From the NCBI GenBank assembly GCA_964595205.1, contig CAZQOQ010000018.1, positions 62,001 to 126,000 on the forward strand: 64,000 bases of DNA. Direction: 5' to 3'. A model generated the notes under the pieces. The model was not told the DNA's origin. It did no database searches and was given only the letters and a program-made list of their open reading frames with translations. This stretch comes from JADKIH01 sp964595205 (GTDB lineage Bacteria > Bacteroidota > Bacteroidia > AKYH767-A > 2013-40CM-41-45). Positions 7,967 through 16,409 of the stretch are shown here, in pieces. The stretch's first letter is position 1. The number at the start of each line of letters is the position of its first letter. The translations under genes were made by a program, and so were the position numbers.

Positions 7967-9265
7967 TCATCTCCCCGCAATCCACGCCTCCGGGTTCATT
8001 TTATTACTTCCTTTCCAGATTTCAAGATGAATTTCCGTTTTACCTTCTTCATCGTTGGTTTGTACAATCCCTAACGGCTGCTTGGTTATTACCTTATCTT
8101 CAGCCTTTACAAAGACTTTTTCCAGGTTTGAATACAGTGTGAAGTATTCGCCGTGTTGAATTAATACTGCGTATTTATCATAAACCTGTACGATATAAAC
8201 AACACGTCCTTCGAAGATCGCTCTTGCTTTTGCTCCTTTTGTTGAATTGATATCTACCCCGTTATTATTAACCACAACATCGCGCCATACAGGATGTGAA
8301 TGCTTGCCGAATGAACTGCTTATAATTCCTTTCTCCACCGGCCATGGCAGTTGCCCTTTGTTATTTTCAAAATCATTGCTGAGTTTGATCGTAGCCGGTG
8401 TATTCAGCAAAGCCGATGCATTAGAACTCTCGATGTTCTTTGTTGATTTACTCGCCGTCATCTTAGAAGCATTCTTCTTCTTTGCGGTGGCCCTGGCAGA
8501 TTCGATTTCTTTTCTGATGATCTCTTCTATCTTGTTCGAGAGTTGCTGCTGCTTACGCTGTTTTTCTTTCAACTCGGCGCGCAACTTTTTTTCTTTCGAG
8601 GAGAGATTATTCAAAATATCCACCTGCTCCTTCTTTTCATTATCAAGTTCCTTCTTTTGCTTTTCCTGGGTTACAAGCAAAACTTTTTTATCTTTCCTTA
8701 CATCCTGCAGTTTATTTTTCTTTCCCGTAAGCGAATCCTGCAATGCCAGAATCAGATCGCGCTGCCTGATGCGGTAGTCGCTTAGCTGTTTCATATATAT
8801 CATTCGCTTAAATGCCTGGTTGATGCCCTCGGAAGAAAAAACAAACATCATCCGCGAATATGCCCCCTGGTTTTTATATGCATAATAAAGCATCTGCGAA
8901 TACTGCAACTTCAACCGTTCCAGCCTGTTGTTGAGTGAATCGATGTTTGTCGACACATTGCCGATTTCCTTATCAACTACGTTCAGTTCTGTACTGATCG
9001 TATTGATGAGGTCGTTGCGGTAAGTAATTTTCTTGTTTAGCGTAACCAAATGGCTTAGCGAGGTATTCTTACTTTTTTTTGTAAGATTTAACAGCTGATT
9101 GGTGTAATCGATGTCCTTCTGAATCTGGTCCTTTTTCTTTTCGAGCTCCTTTTTTGACTGCCCGAATCCTGTCGATGGAAGAAAAAAAGCCGCTGCCAGC
9201 ACGAAAACCCACTTTTTTAAAAGCGGGATCTTTCTGAAAGGCAGATTTGAACGACTTGAAGACAT
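7967..9265 (-). CDS. EnvC-like murein hydrolase activator with degenerate M23 domain
   Basis: Exported coiled-coil protein with a C-terminal LytM/M23 domain, the architecture of EnvC, which activates amidases at the septum. N-terminal hydrophobic export segment at about 17-35; long coiled coils at about 38-125 and 165-262; Ser/Ala-rich linker; LytM domain about 306-428. Key metal ligands are altered: the usual HxGxDI motif reads N334-N-G-V-D338-I and the usual HxH reads E411-I-H413, so it is probably not a working peptidase. This agrees with an activator role. It follows the DUF4292 and TPR lipoprotein genes on the same strand, a block that recurs in Bacteroidota. Confidence 0.85.
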   Translation of the reverse strand: MSSSRSNLPFRKIPLLKKWVFVLAAAFFLPSTGFGQSKKELEKKKDQIQKDIDYTNQLLNLTKKSKNTSLSHLVTLNKKITYRNDLINTISTELNVVDKEIGNVSTNIDSLNNRLERLKLQYSQMLYYAYKNQGAYSRMMFVFSSEGINQAFKRMIYMKQLSDYRIRQRDLILALQDSLTGKKNKLQDVRKDKKVLLVTQEKQKKELDNEKKEQVDILNNLSSKEKKLRAELKEKQRKQQQLSNKIEEIIRKEIESARATAKKKNASKMTASKSTKNIESSNASALLNTPATIKLSNDFENNKGQLPWPVEKGIISSSFGKHSHPVWRDVVVNNNGVDINSTKGAKARAIFEGRVVYIVQVYDKYAVLIQHGEYFTLYSNLEKVFVKAEDKVITKQPLGIVQTNDEEGKTEIHLEIWKGSNKMNPEAWIAGR

Positions 9266-9374
9266 CAGGAATGCCGATTGGGAAATGAGTATTTTGAACG
9301 TAAGAATTCAGATGAAAGTTATATAAAAAGGGAAATGTTTGAAATGCCGAAAATGTTAATGCCGGCCGCCTGTT

Positions 9375-10193
9375 TCATTTCACCTCATACTTCTCCGGAA
9401 TCGTAAACGGCATCTGCAGCGAATCCGCATTCACCGCTTTCTTGTAATCCACATTAATGATCGTCGGCGACGACGAAGCAATCGTTACAACCAGCTTACT
9501 CGGGAACAGATAACCATTCACGTCAATGAAATCCCTGTATGTCGCTTCCACCCAGCGGTCCTTCTTATCGTCGGTGATTCGCGATTTTGCTATCCGGTAA
9601 TTCCCGTCGATCCAGAAGTCCTGAACCAATGGTTTGCTCGGATCCTTTTCCTCTGCAGCTCTCCTCGCCTGCCGCTTATTCAGCGTGCTTAATATTACAA
9701 ATGGATCTTCTTCATAAACCGAACGCAGTTTTTCTTTTTCCAGGTATTGAAAATAATTACCGACGATTACCGATTGAATCATATCGTAATTAACGTTCGT
9801 CTTCCATAAATCTTCGAAATACTGGAAATCTCTTTTTATAACTTCCTTATGCAACCGGTCCAATACAATTATACTGTCGTGATTAATTAATACTCTCGCC
9901 ATTTCAATTCCCAATAACGGAGTAATCGAAATCCAGATTGCACTGTCTCTGTTTACCCGAAGATTGATATCGAATGAATTGGTCTCGCCGGATTTATCTG
10001 TATAACTTACTTCGGCTTTTGCCGATAAATATTTAAAGAAAAATTCTTTTGCCCTCACGCTGTCGAAGACCTGAATTACTTCTTCACCCTTCAGTTTGAC
10101 TGATGACGGGCTGTCGACAATTTTCTTTGTAGTTCGGCATGATAAAAATGAAATCGAAAAGGTAACCAGGAAATAATAAAAAAGCCTTCTCAT
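9375..10193 (-). CDS. DUF4292 domain lipoprotein
   Basis: Predicted outer-membrane or periplasmic lipoprotein with a DUF4292 fold. From the ATG chosen it begins MRRLFYYFLVTFSISFLSC, a signal peptide with a lipobox cysteine at residue 19. A possible TTG seven codons upstream would overlap the preceding gene and is less likely. The domain shows the AKAEVSYTDKSGETNSFDINLRV...DSAIWISI opening and ends VNYKKAVNADSLQMPFTIPEKYE-like (about residues 240-265), as in LolA/LolB-like lipid-carrier folds to which DUF4292 has been compared. It sits directly downstream of the TPR lipoprotein and upstream of the EnvC-like gene, pointing to envelope assembly. Its exact role is unknown. Confidence 0.85.
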   Translation of the reverse strand: MRRLFYYFLVTFSISFLSCRTTKKIVDSPSSVKLKGEEVIQVFDSVRAKEFFFKYLSAKAEVSYTDKSGETNSFDINLRVNRDSAIWISITPLLGIEMARVLINHDSIIVLDRLHKEVIKRDFQYFEDLWKTNVNYDMIQSVIVGNYFQYLEKEKLRSVYEEDPFVILSTLNKRQARRAAEEKDPSKPLVQDFWIDGNYRIAKSRITDDKKDRWVEATYRDFIDVNGYLFPSKLVVTIASSSPTIINVDYKKAVNADSLQMPFTIPEKYEVK

Positions 10194-10206
10194 CAGGAAC
10201 GGTTTA

Positions 10207-11943
10207 TCATTCAAAAAGCTTTTTCTCCAATATCTTCCGGTCTAAAAATTCGGATGCGCCTTCTCCCGCTTCTTTTGCATGCTGCCAGCTCTCAATCGCT
10301 CTTGCTGTATCTCCCAATTTAAAAAGTATATCTCCATAATGCTCCAGTACGGCAGCGCTTTTATCACCTCCGTTCGACAATGCCTTTTCGATCCACATCT
10401 TTGCATCGTCCAGCTTGTTCTGCTTGTACATGATCCAGCCGTAGGTATCCTGGTATGAAGCCTGCGTTGGTTCAAGCTCAATGGACAACTTCGACATTTG
10501 CTCTGCTTTTTCCAGCCTCTCATTGCGCAACGAGAGATAGTATGCATAATTATTCAGCACGTTTGCATTTTTAGGATTTATGGCAAGTGCTTTTTCATAA
10601 TTTTCATCACTCTTCACGTAATCCTTCAGTTCATTGTATGCATCTCCCAGGCTCGTGTAAAATTGTCCTTCGAGATTTTCATTATCTACAACCATCTTCA
10701 CCCCGGCATTAAGTACAGAAATTGCTTCCGCATAATTTTTTGTCTGGATATTCGCGAGGCCCGAGAAAAAATACACGAGCGGCTGGTCAGGAAAAATTTC
10801 AAGCGCTTCGCGGCTGTCGTTTTTCAATGAATCCCAAAGCTGTAATTGAGAATCGAGAAAGAGAATCTGGCTGTAAACAATAAATTCTTTTGATCCCAGG
10901 TTTTTTGCCTTGATGTATTCCTCGCGCGCCTTTTCAAATTTTTTATCCTGATTCAGAAAGTCGCCGTATACAGCATGTGCATGAGGTTCACTCGGATGTG
11001 AACTGATCAGCAACTCGCACATCTCGATTGCCTGCTCCTGAAGTTCGGGATGTATGCTGATCAATGCATAATAAGATGACAGAATGCTTATTTTTGTATC
11101 GATGTCGAGATCGGGATTGAGGAATGCTTTCTTCAGTTCCGCGACTGATTTTTCCTTTTCCCCGTTGCTGCGATAAAAGTCCGCCAGCGAAAGATGGATA
11201 TATGGATTGTTCGGATCAATCTGAAGGATCATATTATAGGTCTCGAGTGCCTTCTCCTTATTTCCCATCGACTGGTATACTTCGGCGAGCATTCCGTAAG
11301 GCTGAGCGTCTTTCGGATCGTTGGCGATCAGTTTTTTCAATTCTTCGATTGCTTTATCGTTCTTGTTCATCCGCTGATATAGCCTCGTCTTCTGAAGACT
11401 AACATCTTTCGTAATCCCAATCTGCGATTCGAGTTTATCGTAGGCTTTTACCGCATCCGAGGGACGATCGGCATATATCAGGGCGCTTGCCCACTCAAAA
11501 TAAAAATCAGGATTATTCGGATAATCCTGCACAAGACGATTCAATATATCAGCGGCATCGTTGAATTTTTTATTCTTCTGTAAAATGTCGGCATACGATA
11601 ATGCATACCAGCTGTTACGCCGGTCTATCTGATAGGCGCTCTTACTGAAAAAAAGCGCGTCGGCATATTTTTTCTGATCCGCATAAATATTTGCAAGCTC
11701 GTACATCGAAGCTGCATTTCCCGGATCCTTCCTTATCACTTCCGAATACATCGATGCTGCATTTTCTGAATTGCCTAAGATCTTTTCTTTGCTGGCATTG
11801 AAGAAAAGATTGGTCACCTCTGCTTTTTGCGCATCAGACATCCTGGAAACTCCGGAACTCTTAGCCGTTTGTGTTGTCTGCGTACTCTTGCAACCGGCCG
11901 AAACCACGAACAACACTAAAACATATTTGAAATAATTTTTCAT
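10207..11943 (-). CDS. Tetratricopeptide repeat lipoprotein
   Basis: Exported lipoprotein built almost entirely of TPRs. Lipobox VSAGC places the lipidated cysteine at residue 18. Residues about 45-560 contain a run of 34-residue helix-turn-helix repeats (for example NAASMYELANIYADQKKYADAL and DAQPYGMLAEVYQSMGNKEKALETYNMIL), about a dozen in all. TPR scaffolds hold protein partners; its conserved position between a sugar nucleotidyltransferase and the DUF4292 and EnvC-like genes suggests a role in envelope or polysaccharide assembly. The stop lies 13 bases from the start of the DUF4292 gene, so the two are likely cotranscribed. The partner is unknown. Confidence 0.9.
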   Translation of the reverse strand: MKNYFKYVLVLFVVSAGCKSTQTTQTAKSSGVSRMSDAQKAEVTNLFFNASKEKILGNSENAASMYSEVIRKDPGNAASMYELANIYADQKKYADALFFSKSAYQIDRRNSWYALSYADILQKNKKFNDAADILNRLVQDYPNNPDFYFEWASALIYADRPSDAVKAYDKLESQIGITKDVSLQKTRLYQRMNKNDKAIEELKKLIANDPKDAQPYGMLAEVYQSMGNKEKALETYNMILQIDPNNPYIHLSLADFYRSNGEKEKSVAELKKAFLNPDLDIDTKISILSSYYALISIHPELQEQAIEMCELLISSHPSEPHAHAVYGDFLNQDKKFEKAREEYIKAKNLGSKEFIVYSQILFLDSQLQLWDSLKNDSREALEIFPDQPLVYFFSGLANIQTKNYAEAISVLNAGVKMVVDNENLEGQFYTSLGDAYNELKDYVKSDENYEKALAINPKNANVLNNYAYYLSLRNERLEKAEQMSKLSIELEPTQASYQDTYGWIMYKQNKLDDAKMWIEKALSNGGDKSAAVLEHYGDILFKLGDTARAIESWQHAKEAGEGASEFLDRKILEKKLFE

Positions 11944-11969
11944 TTAGTCAGATAATGTATTCCCTTTTA

Positions 11970-12971
11970 TTAATTGTGGGTTGAATAATCGCCCAGACTC
12001 AATTGTTCCGGCACCTGAACATATTCTGTAAAGTTACCAATCATTGAATTATCTAATATACTGTTTTGAATTTTAGTATTGGTCTGGATAATGCTATTTG
12101 TAATAACAGAGCCTTCTATTTTCGTATTTGCCCCGATGGAAACATGCGGCCCCACAACCGATCTCCTAATTTCAACGTTTTCACCGATAAAACAGGGTTG
12201 AATTATCGTTGCATCCTCTGTTTTTAAGGTTGCCGGTATCTTCATCTGATCCTTGTTAATGATCAGTACACGTTTGTTGGTATAAACTGTGGCATCTTTA
12301 TTACCGCAATCAAGCCATTCGATCACTTTGCCGGGAACGAATTGCGTGCCTTTATTTTTCATGTTTTCGAGAGCGTTGGTAAGCTGATACTCACCCTTTT
12401 CCATAATTTTATTGTCGAGCAAATACTGCAATTCCTTTTTCAGATATTCACCGTCACGGAAATAATAAATTCCAATGATTGCTAAATCGGAGACGAACTC
12501 CCGCGGCTTTTCTTCAAAATCAGTGATCACATCCTGACTGTTTACTTTCACCACTCCAAACATTCTTGGATCATCAATCTTGTTTACCCAGATAATTCCC
12601 TCTTTGTTTTCATCGATGGTGAAATCGGCACGAAAAAGCGTGTCAGCAAAGGCTATAATCACCTTCCCATTCAACGCATCTTTGGCGCATAATATTGCAT
12701 GGGCTGTTCCCAGCGCTTCTTCCTGGTAATATATGCTGCCCCTGGCGCCGAGGTTTTTAGCAATCTTTAACAAATTCTCTTCCGCCTCTTTTCCGAAATT
12801 GCCAATTACGAAAGCAATCTCCTCGACCTTTTCTTTACACACCCTGGTTATATCTTCGACCAGCCACTGTACGATTGGTTTCCCGGCAACCGGCAGCAAT
12901 GGCTTTGGAACCGTAAGCGTGTGTGGCCTCATCCTCTTTCCCATTCCTGCCATAGGTACTATTATTTTCAT
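11970..12971 (-). CDS. Sugar-phosphate nucleotidyltransferase with left-handed beta-helix
   Basis: NTP:sugar-1-phosphate nucleotidyltransferase of the RmlA/GlmU-like family, making an activated sugar for surface glycans. The N-terminal Rossmann-type domain has the signature PMAGMGKRMRPHTLTVPKPL (residues 6-25) and the ILCAKDALNG...AFADTLFRAD region with its metal-binding Asp. The C-terminal third (about 240-330) has hexapeptide-like repeats of a left-handed beta-helix (IGENVEI, IGANTKI, IQTNTKI). Acetyltransferase activity is not evident. It could act as a glucose-1-phosphate thymidylyl- or uridylyltransferase; base preference cannot be told. It lies downstream of dut and the flippase on the same strand. 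Confidence 0.85.
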   Translation of the reverse strand: MKIIVPMAGMGKRMRPHTLTVPKPLLPVAGKPIVQWLVEDITRVCKEKVEEIAFVIGNFGKEAEENLLKIAKNLGARGSIYYQEEALGTAHAILCAKDALNGKVIIAFADTLFRADFTIDENKEGIIWVNKIDDPRMFGVVKVNSQDVITDFEEKPREFVSDLAIIGIYYFRDGEYLKKELQYLLDNKIMEKGEYQLTNALENMKNKGTQFVPGKVIEWLDCGNKDATVYTNKRVLIINKDQMKIPATLKTEDATIIQPCFIGENVEIRRSVVGPHVSIGANTKIEGSVITNSIIQTNTKIQNSILDNSMIGNFTEYVQVPEQLSLGDYSTHN

Positions 12972-12974
12972 TTT

Positions 12975-13069
12975 AATTAATTAGTTAATTCGTTGATTAG
13001 TTAATTCGTTAATTGGCAATTTCAGTAATCGGCAATTGGCTAATCGGCTAATTTGCTAATCGGCTAATT
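12975..13069. repeat. TTAGTTAATTCG and TTAGCCRA word arrays 3' of dut
   Basis: Immediately 3' of the dut stop codon the coding strand reads TAATTAGCCGATTAGCAAAT and continues with further TTAGCC words (about 35 bases). Another 40 bases are made of a second word, TTAGTTAATTCG, up to the nucleotidyltransferase start. The first word is the one found at three other genes in the window. Confidence 0.85.
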
Positions 13070-13502
13070 ATTTATTACCGGTCGAACCAAATCCACCCGC
13101 ACCACGACTGGTTTCTATAAGTTCGGCTACCATTTCCCATTCCACTCTTTCATGGTTAGCAATTACCATCTGGGCAATTCGCTCACCATCTTCGACAATG
13201 AAAACTTCATTCGAAAGATTCACTAAAATCACTTTTATTTCGCCTCTATAATCTGCATCAACCGTTCCGGGCGAATTCAATACCGTAATTCCTTTCTTTG
13301 CCGCAAGTCCGCTACGAGGACGAATCTGTGCTTCGTATCCTTCAGGCAATTCAATAAATAATCCTGTAGAAACGATTACCCGTTCAAGTGGTTTCATTGT
13401 AACCGGCCCGGAAAGATTTGCCCTTAAATCCATGCCGGCAGCGTGAACAGTTTCATAAGCAGGCAATGCATGTTTTGAATGATTTATTATCCGGACTTTC
13501 AT
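13068..13502 (-). CDS. dut: dUTP diphosphatase
   Basis: Trimeric dUTPase, hydrolysing dUTP to dUMP and pyrophosphate to keep uracil out of DNA and feed thymidylate synthesis. All five family motifs are present in order: AGMDLRA (about 23-29), PRSGLAAKKG (about 82-91), the catalytic-Asp segment GTVDADYRGEI (about 100-110), GERIAQMVI (about 126-134) and the C-terminal arm RGAGGFGSTG that closes over the active site. Length is 144 residues, as expected. The ATG is directly preceded by an unusual A-rich tandem repeat leader. The gene lies inside the flippase to EnvC block. Confidence 0.96.
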   Translation of the reverse strand: MKVRIINHSKHALPAYETVHAAGMDLRANLSGPVTMKPLERVIVSTGLFIELPEGYEAQIRPRSGLAAKKGITVLNSPGTVDADYRGEIKVILVNLSNEVFIVEDGERIAQMVIANHERVEWEMVAELIETSRGAGGFGSTGNK

Positions 13503-13580
13503 TTGTTGTTTTGTTGTTTTGTTGTTTTGTTGTTTTGTTGTTTTATTGTTTTGTTGTTTTATTGTTTTATTGTTTTATTG
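13503..13580. repeat. (CAACAAAA)n leader repeat abutting the dut start codon
   Basis: On the dut coding strand about 78 bases of CAACAAAA/CAATAAAA units (period 8-9) run directly into the ATG with no spacer. The tract contains no G on that strand, so no conventional Shine-Dalgarno. Unit-number changes would alter the 5' leader without touching the coding frame. Confidence 0.85.
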
Positions 13581-13602
13581 TTGAGGAGGCTTCGGTGCAG
13601 GC

Positions 13603-13641
13603 TTACTTGTAAGTTGGATCACGTTGAACGCTCACAAGTAA
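13603..13641. promoter_or_regulatory. Inverted repeat TTACTTGT...ACAAGTAA upstream of dut
   Basis: Perfect 8-base arms separated by 23 bases, about 100 bases upstream of the dut start and downstream of the flippase gene. The left arm is itself inside a short palindrome (CTTACTTGTAAG). It could be an operator or the stem of a terminator for the flippase transcript. No T-tract follows, so its nature is open. Confidence 0.35.
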
Positions 13642-13710
13642 AATAGTTTCGTGACTGGACTTTTATTATAAATTTAATTTTTGGTTATGTTTAAATCTAT
13701 ACGCGAACCA

Positions 13711-13745
13711 TTGGCTAATCGGCTAATCAGCTAATTGGCTAATTA
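13711..13745. repeat. TTAGCCRA word array 3' of the flippase gene
   Basis: Directly 3' of the flippase stop codon the coding strand reads TTAGCCAATTAGCTGATTAG and then another TTAGCC word, four copies in all. Same word and same orientation relative to its gene as the arrays after the EnvC-like gene, dut and the DUF59 gene. Confidence 0.85.
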
Positions 13746-15233
13746 TCTGGTGGCGCGAAGGTAATTATTTTTCCTGCGTTCGGATATAAGCACAATCACA
13801 GAAAAAAGGATTAGTATGACTGTATTCAGGGCATATGTTGCTTTTGAGGAAAGATCGAATTGCCGGTTAATGAACAGGCTCATTCTCCAAAATAAAAATG
13901 CCAGCAGCACATAATAAACGAAGGATGTAATCTTATAGGGCACTGGATAATATTTTTGTCCCATGAAATAGGAAAACACCATCATCAGTGCATAACAAAT
14001 TAATGTAGCCCAGGCTGCACCCATGTATCCCATCACGGGTATTAAAAGTATGTTAAACAAGAGTGTAACTGCCGCTCCGAAAACCGACAACCAGGCTCCC
14101 CAGACCGTCTTTGAGGTAAGCTTATACCAGATGGAAAGGTTATAAAATACACCAAGACAAAGGTTAGCCATCAGCAATACCGGTACTACTCCAAGTCCGG
14201 AACGGAAACCGGGACCAATGAAAACTTTCACAATGTCTATGTAGAGCATTACACCCAGAAAAATAAACGAGCAGGCAATCACGAAATAATTCATGACCAT
14301 TGCATATACTTCCTGAGGTTTATCCTTAGTCGAATGGCTGAAGAAAAACGGTTCGGCTGCATAACGAAACGTCTGAATAAACAATGTCATGATGATCGAA
14401 AGCTTATAACATGCCCCATAGATTCCGAGTTGTTGCATTGCTTCGGACTTGTCGGTGATGAGCACAGGCAGTAAAATCCTGTCGAATGTTTCGTTGATCA
14501 TTCCCGCGAAACCGGCTATCATCAGCGGGAATGCATAAACGACCATCTGTTTCCATAAATTAGTATCAAACTTCAACGGGACCCTGAAAATTTCCGGTGT
14601 AAGCATTATCAGGGTGATTACGCTCGCAATGAGGTTACAGATAAAGACATAACCGACACCGAAAGCCGGATCATAGAAATGGTTAATCCAGCTGAAGGAT
14701 TCATTTTTTGATAATGCCGGACAAAGCATCAGAAAAAAAAGATTCAGTCCGAAGTTGATGCCTATGTTAACGAGTCTTAAGAAAGCGAAACGCTTAGCTT
14801 TGTTTTCCTGTCTGAGTTTTGCAAAAGGTATGGCAGTAATGGCATCACTCGCGAGAACACCTGCGAATAATTTTATATAGAGCGAACCATAGGCAACACC
14901 GCTCAGGATGCTTCCGGCAATCATATCGGAAAAAATGAAAATAATCAATGTGAAAAATACAGACGTTGCGCTTATCGAAATCAGGCTGGTTGTATATACT
15001 TTTTCATTCCCCTTCTCTGACTGGAAAAACCTGAAGAAGGCCGTATCCAGTCCATAGATGAAAAGAATGTTGAAGAACGCAACGTAAGCATACAATTGAG
15101 TTACGATTCCATACTCCCCCACTTCGAAAACCCTTGTATACAGAGGAACAAGAAGTACATTAAGGAAACGGCCGACGATGCTGCTCAAACCATAGATGGC
15201 GGTTTGTCCGGCTAACTGTTTATATTGATTCAA
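13743..15233 (-). CDS. Polysaccharide/oligosaccharide flippase (Wzx/MATE-like)
   Basis: Integral membrane transporter of the polysaccharide-biosynthesis (PST) branch of the MOP superfamily, moving lipid-linked oligosaccharides across the inner membrane. About 12-14 hydrophobic helices are spread over 496 residues. The N-terminus has the family opening GLSSIVGRFLNVLLVPLYTR followed by GEYGIVTQLYAYVAF. The start is taken as TTG because no ATG precedes the conserved opening. It heads the minus-strand block with dut, the sugar nucleotidyltransferase and envelope lipoproteins, so a role in surface glycan export is likely; the glycan is unknown. Confidence 0.85.
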   Translation of the reverse strand: MNQYKQLAGQTAIYGLSSIVGRFLNVLLVPLYTRVFEVGEYGIVTQLYAYVAFFNILFIYGLDTAFFRFFQSEKGNEKVYTTSLISISATSVFFTLIIFIFSDMIAGSILSGVAYGSLYIKLFAGVLASDAITAIPFAKLRQENKAKRFAFLRLVNIGINFGLNLFFLMLCPALSKNESFSWINHFYDPAFGVGYVFICNLIASVITLIMLTPEIFRVPLKFDTNLWKQMVVYAFPLMIAGFAGMINETFDRILLPVLITDKSEAMQQLGIYGACYKLSIIMTLFIQTFRYAAEPFFFSHSTKDKPQEVYAMVMNYFVIACSFIFLGVMLYIDIVKVFIGPGFRSGLGVVPVLLMANLCLGVFYNLSIWYKLTSKTVWGAWLSVFGAAVTLLFNILLIPVMGYMGAAWATLICYALMMVFSYFMGQKYYPVPYKITSFVYYVLLAFLFWRMSLFINRQFDLSSKATYALNTVILILFSVIVLISERRKNNYLRATR

Positions 15234-15269
15234 AAATAAATTTCTTGAGTTTCAAAAATGCAAATACAA

Positions 15270-15539
15270 TCAATAAGTGATTTTGAATTCGGTAAAATTT
15301 TTCAAGGGTCGTTCGTGTATATCTACCCTGTCGACTTTGGATTTTTCTGGGCCCCTGTGGCACCATTCCACCAATAACCTGATCTGCTGTTCGTTTCCTT
15401 CTGCATGAACCTCTACAGTGCCATCATCGCAATTGCGAACAAAGCCGGAAATTCCATATTCCCTGGCTTTTTCCAGGGTGTGTTTGCGGAAAAACACACC
15501 CTGAACAAGTCCGTGTATTTTTAAATGATAGGCTTTCAC
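15270..15539 (-). CDS. acyP: Acylphosphatase
   Basis: Small cytoplasmic enzyme hydrolysing acyl phosphates such as acetyl or carbamoyl phosphate. The 89-residue protein has both signatures of the fold: GLVQGVFFRKH (residues 10-20) with the phosphate-binding Arg18, and GFVRNCDDGTVEV (32-44) with the catalytic Asn36. It starts with GTG. It precedes the flippase gene by about 36 bases on the same strand and follows a hairpin made of repeated TAGTCTTTAGTC words. Length and motif spacing are standard, so the call is secure. Confidence 0.93.
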   Translation of the reverse strand: MKAYHLKIHGLVQGVFFRKHTLEKAREYGISGFVRNCDDGTVEVHAEGNEQQIRLLVEWCHRGPEKSKVDRVDIHERPLKNFTEFKITY

Positions 15540-15545
15540 TTTTAT

Positions 15546-15636
15546 TTAGTCTCTGGTCTTTAGTCACTAGTCTTTAGTCATAGTATTCCGATTTACGGCT
15601 AAAGACTAGAGACTAAATACTAACGACTAAAGACTA
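15546..15636. repeat. Inverted TAGTCTTTAGTC word array
   Basis: Left arm built of TAGTCTCTGGTCTTTAGTCA-like words and right arm of the complement (GGCTAAAGACTAGAGACTAA), separated by about 15 bases, so the region can form a long stem. The stop codon (TAG) of the CHAT-like gene is itself part of the first word copy. It lies between that gene and acyP on the minus strand. Confidence 0.85.
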
Positions 15637-16203
15637 TATATAAATCAGTCTGAAATCCAGTTTCGTTATCAGCTTCCTGTAATTTTTTTTAAGATCCCGG
15701 TCCACCGCCCTGATGTCTTTATACTCCTGGAACTTCTGCATGAGAAGCATGTCGAAGACAGAACTTTCGAGAAAATCTATGTCGGTCCTGAAACCACAAA
15801 CACACAATGCCTGTGTGGTTTCAAGAAACTGCCTCACTTTCTTTATGTCTGTCGCCAGTGTATTACAACTTCCAAAGTGTATGATTTTATTTACACAGGA
15901 ACCATTCAGAATTTCTGCAAGTTCTATCAGGTTCAGGTTTTCGTTACCGATTTCTAAAATCTCGGGGTGACCGTGAAATGCGAGGTAACAGATCGTATAG
16001 TCTTTATATCTTTTTTGTTTCCATAACGACAGGTAATACTTTAAGTTTTCCTTCGTGCCGCAATTTTTATGAATGTAGTTGATGTTGCAATTTGTTTTTA
16101 AGAATTCGAGTGCGGCACCGACGCTCGATTTCTTTCGCAGATCATGTTCCCAATCGCCCTCTAAACAAAATACATGTTTGGCGAAATCCTTTGCTATACG
16201 CAT
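15634..16203 (-). CDS. Small CHAT-like (caspase-fold) protein, DUF6642-like
   Basis: Standalone 189-residue protein whose second half reads like a minimal CHAT/caspase-type core. A hydrophobic strand ending in a histidine motif, ICYLAFHGHPEIL (71-83; His77/His79), is followed by LNLIELAEILNG (90-101), a second strand with the candidate nucleophile IIHFGSCNTLATD (107-119; Cys113), and then a helix and strand ALCVCGFRTDIDFLESSVF (132-150). This is the H...C dyad order of CHAT proteases. The N-terminal 60 residues are basic and helical. I recall the label DUF6642 for similar proteins, unverified. No TPR, WD or effector partner is encoded next to it, so substrate and trigger are unknown. Confidence 0.55.
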   Translation of the reverse strand: MRIAKDFAKHVFCLEGDWEHDLRKKSSVGAALEFLKTNCNINYIHKNCGTKENLKYYLSLWKQKRYKDYTICYLAFHGHPEILEIGNENLNLIELAEILNGSCVNKIIHFGSCNTLATDIKKVRQFLETTQALCVCGFRTDIDFLESSVFDMLLMQKFQEYKDIRAVDRDLKKNYRKLITKLDFRLIYI

Positions 16204-16409
16204 AGCTTTTCCCTTCCTTTTTAATTGTTAATGATTGTTGATACTTATTAGTTTGGTGTTTGCCGTTTGGCGTTTCACTTTGTTTTATTGTTTCTTTGTT
16301 AGGTTGTTACTCTATATTGTTTGGCTCTTGCCTCCGGATAGAAATCGGGATGACGTTGTTGACATCTCGCTCGCGGTTATAGGATAAGTATTTTTGACCT
16401 ATGACCTAA

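Noticed and set aside
8247..8785. Plus-strand frames opposite the EnvC-like gene
   Set aside because: They are antisense to coiled-coil Lys/Glu codons, giving Ser/Phe/Leu-rich translations; shadow frames.
13503..13580. Considered a CRISPR or integron repeat array
   Set aside because: Units are 8-9 bases and contiguous with no spacers, so it is a simple tandem repeat.
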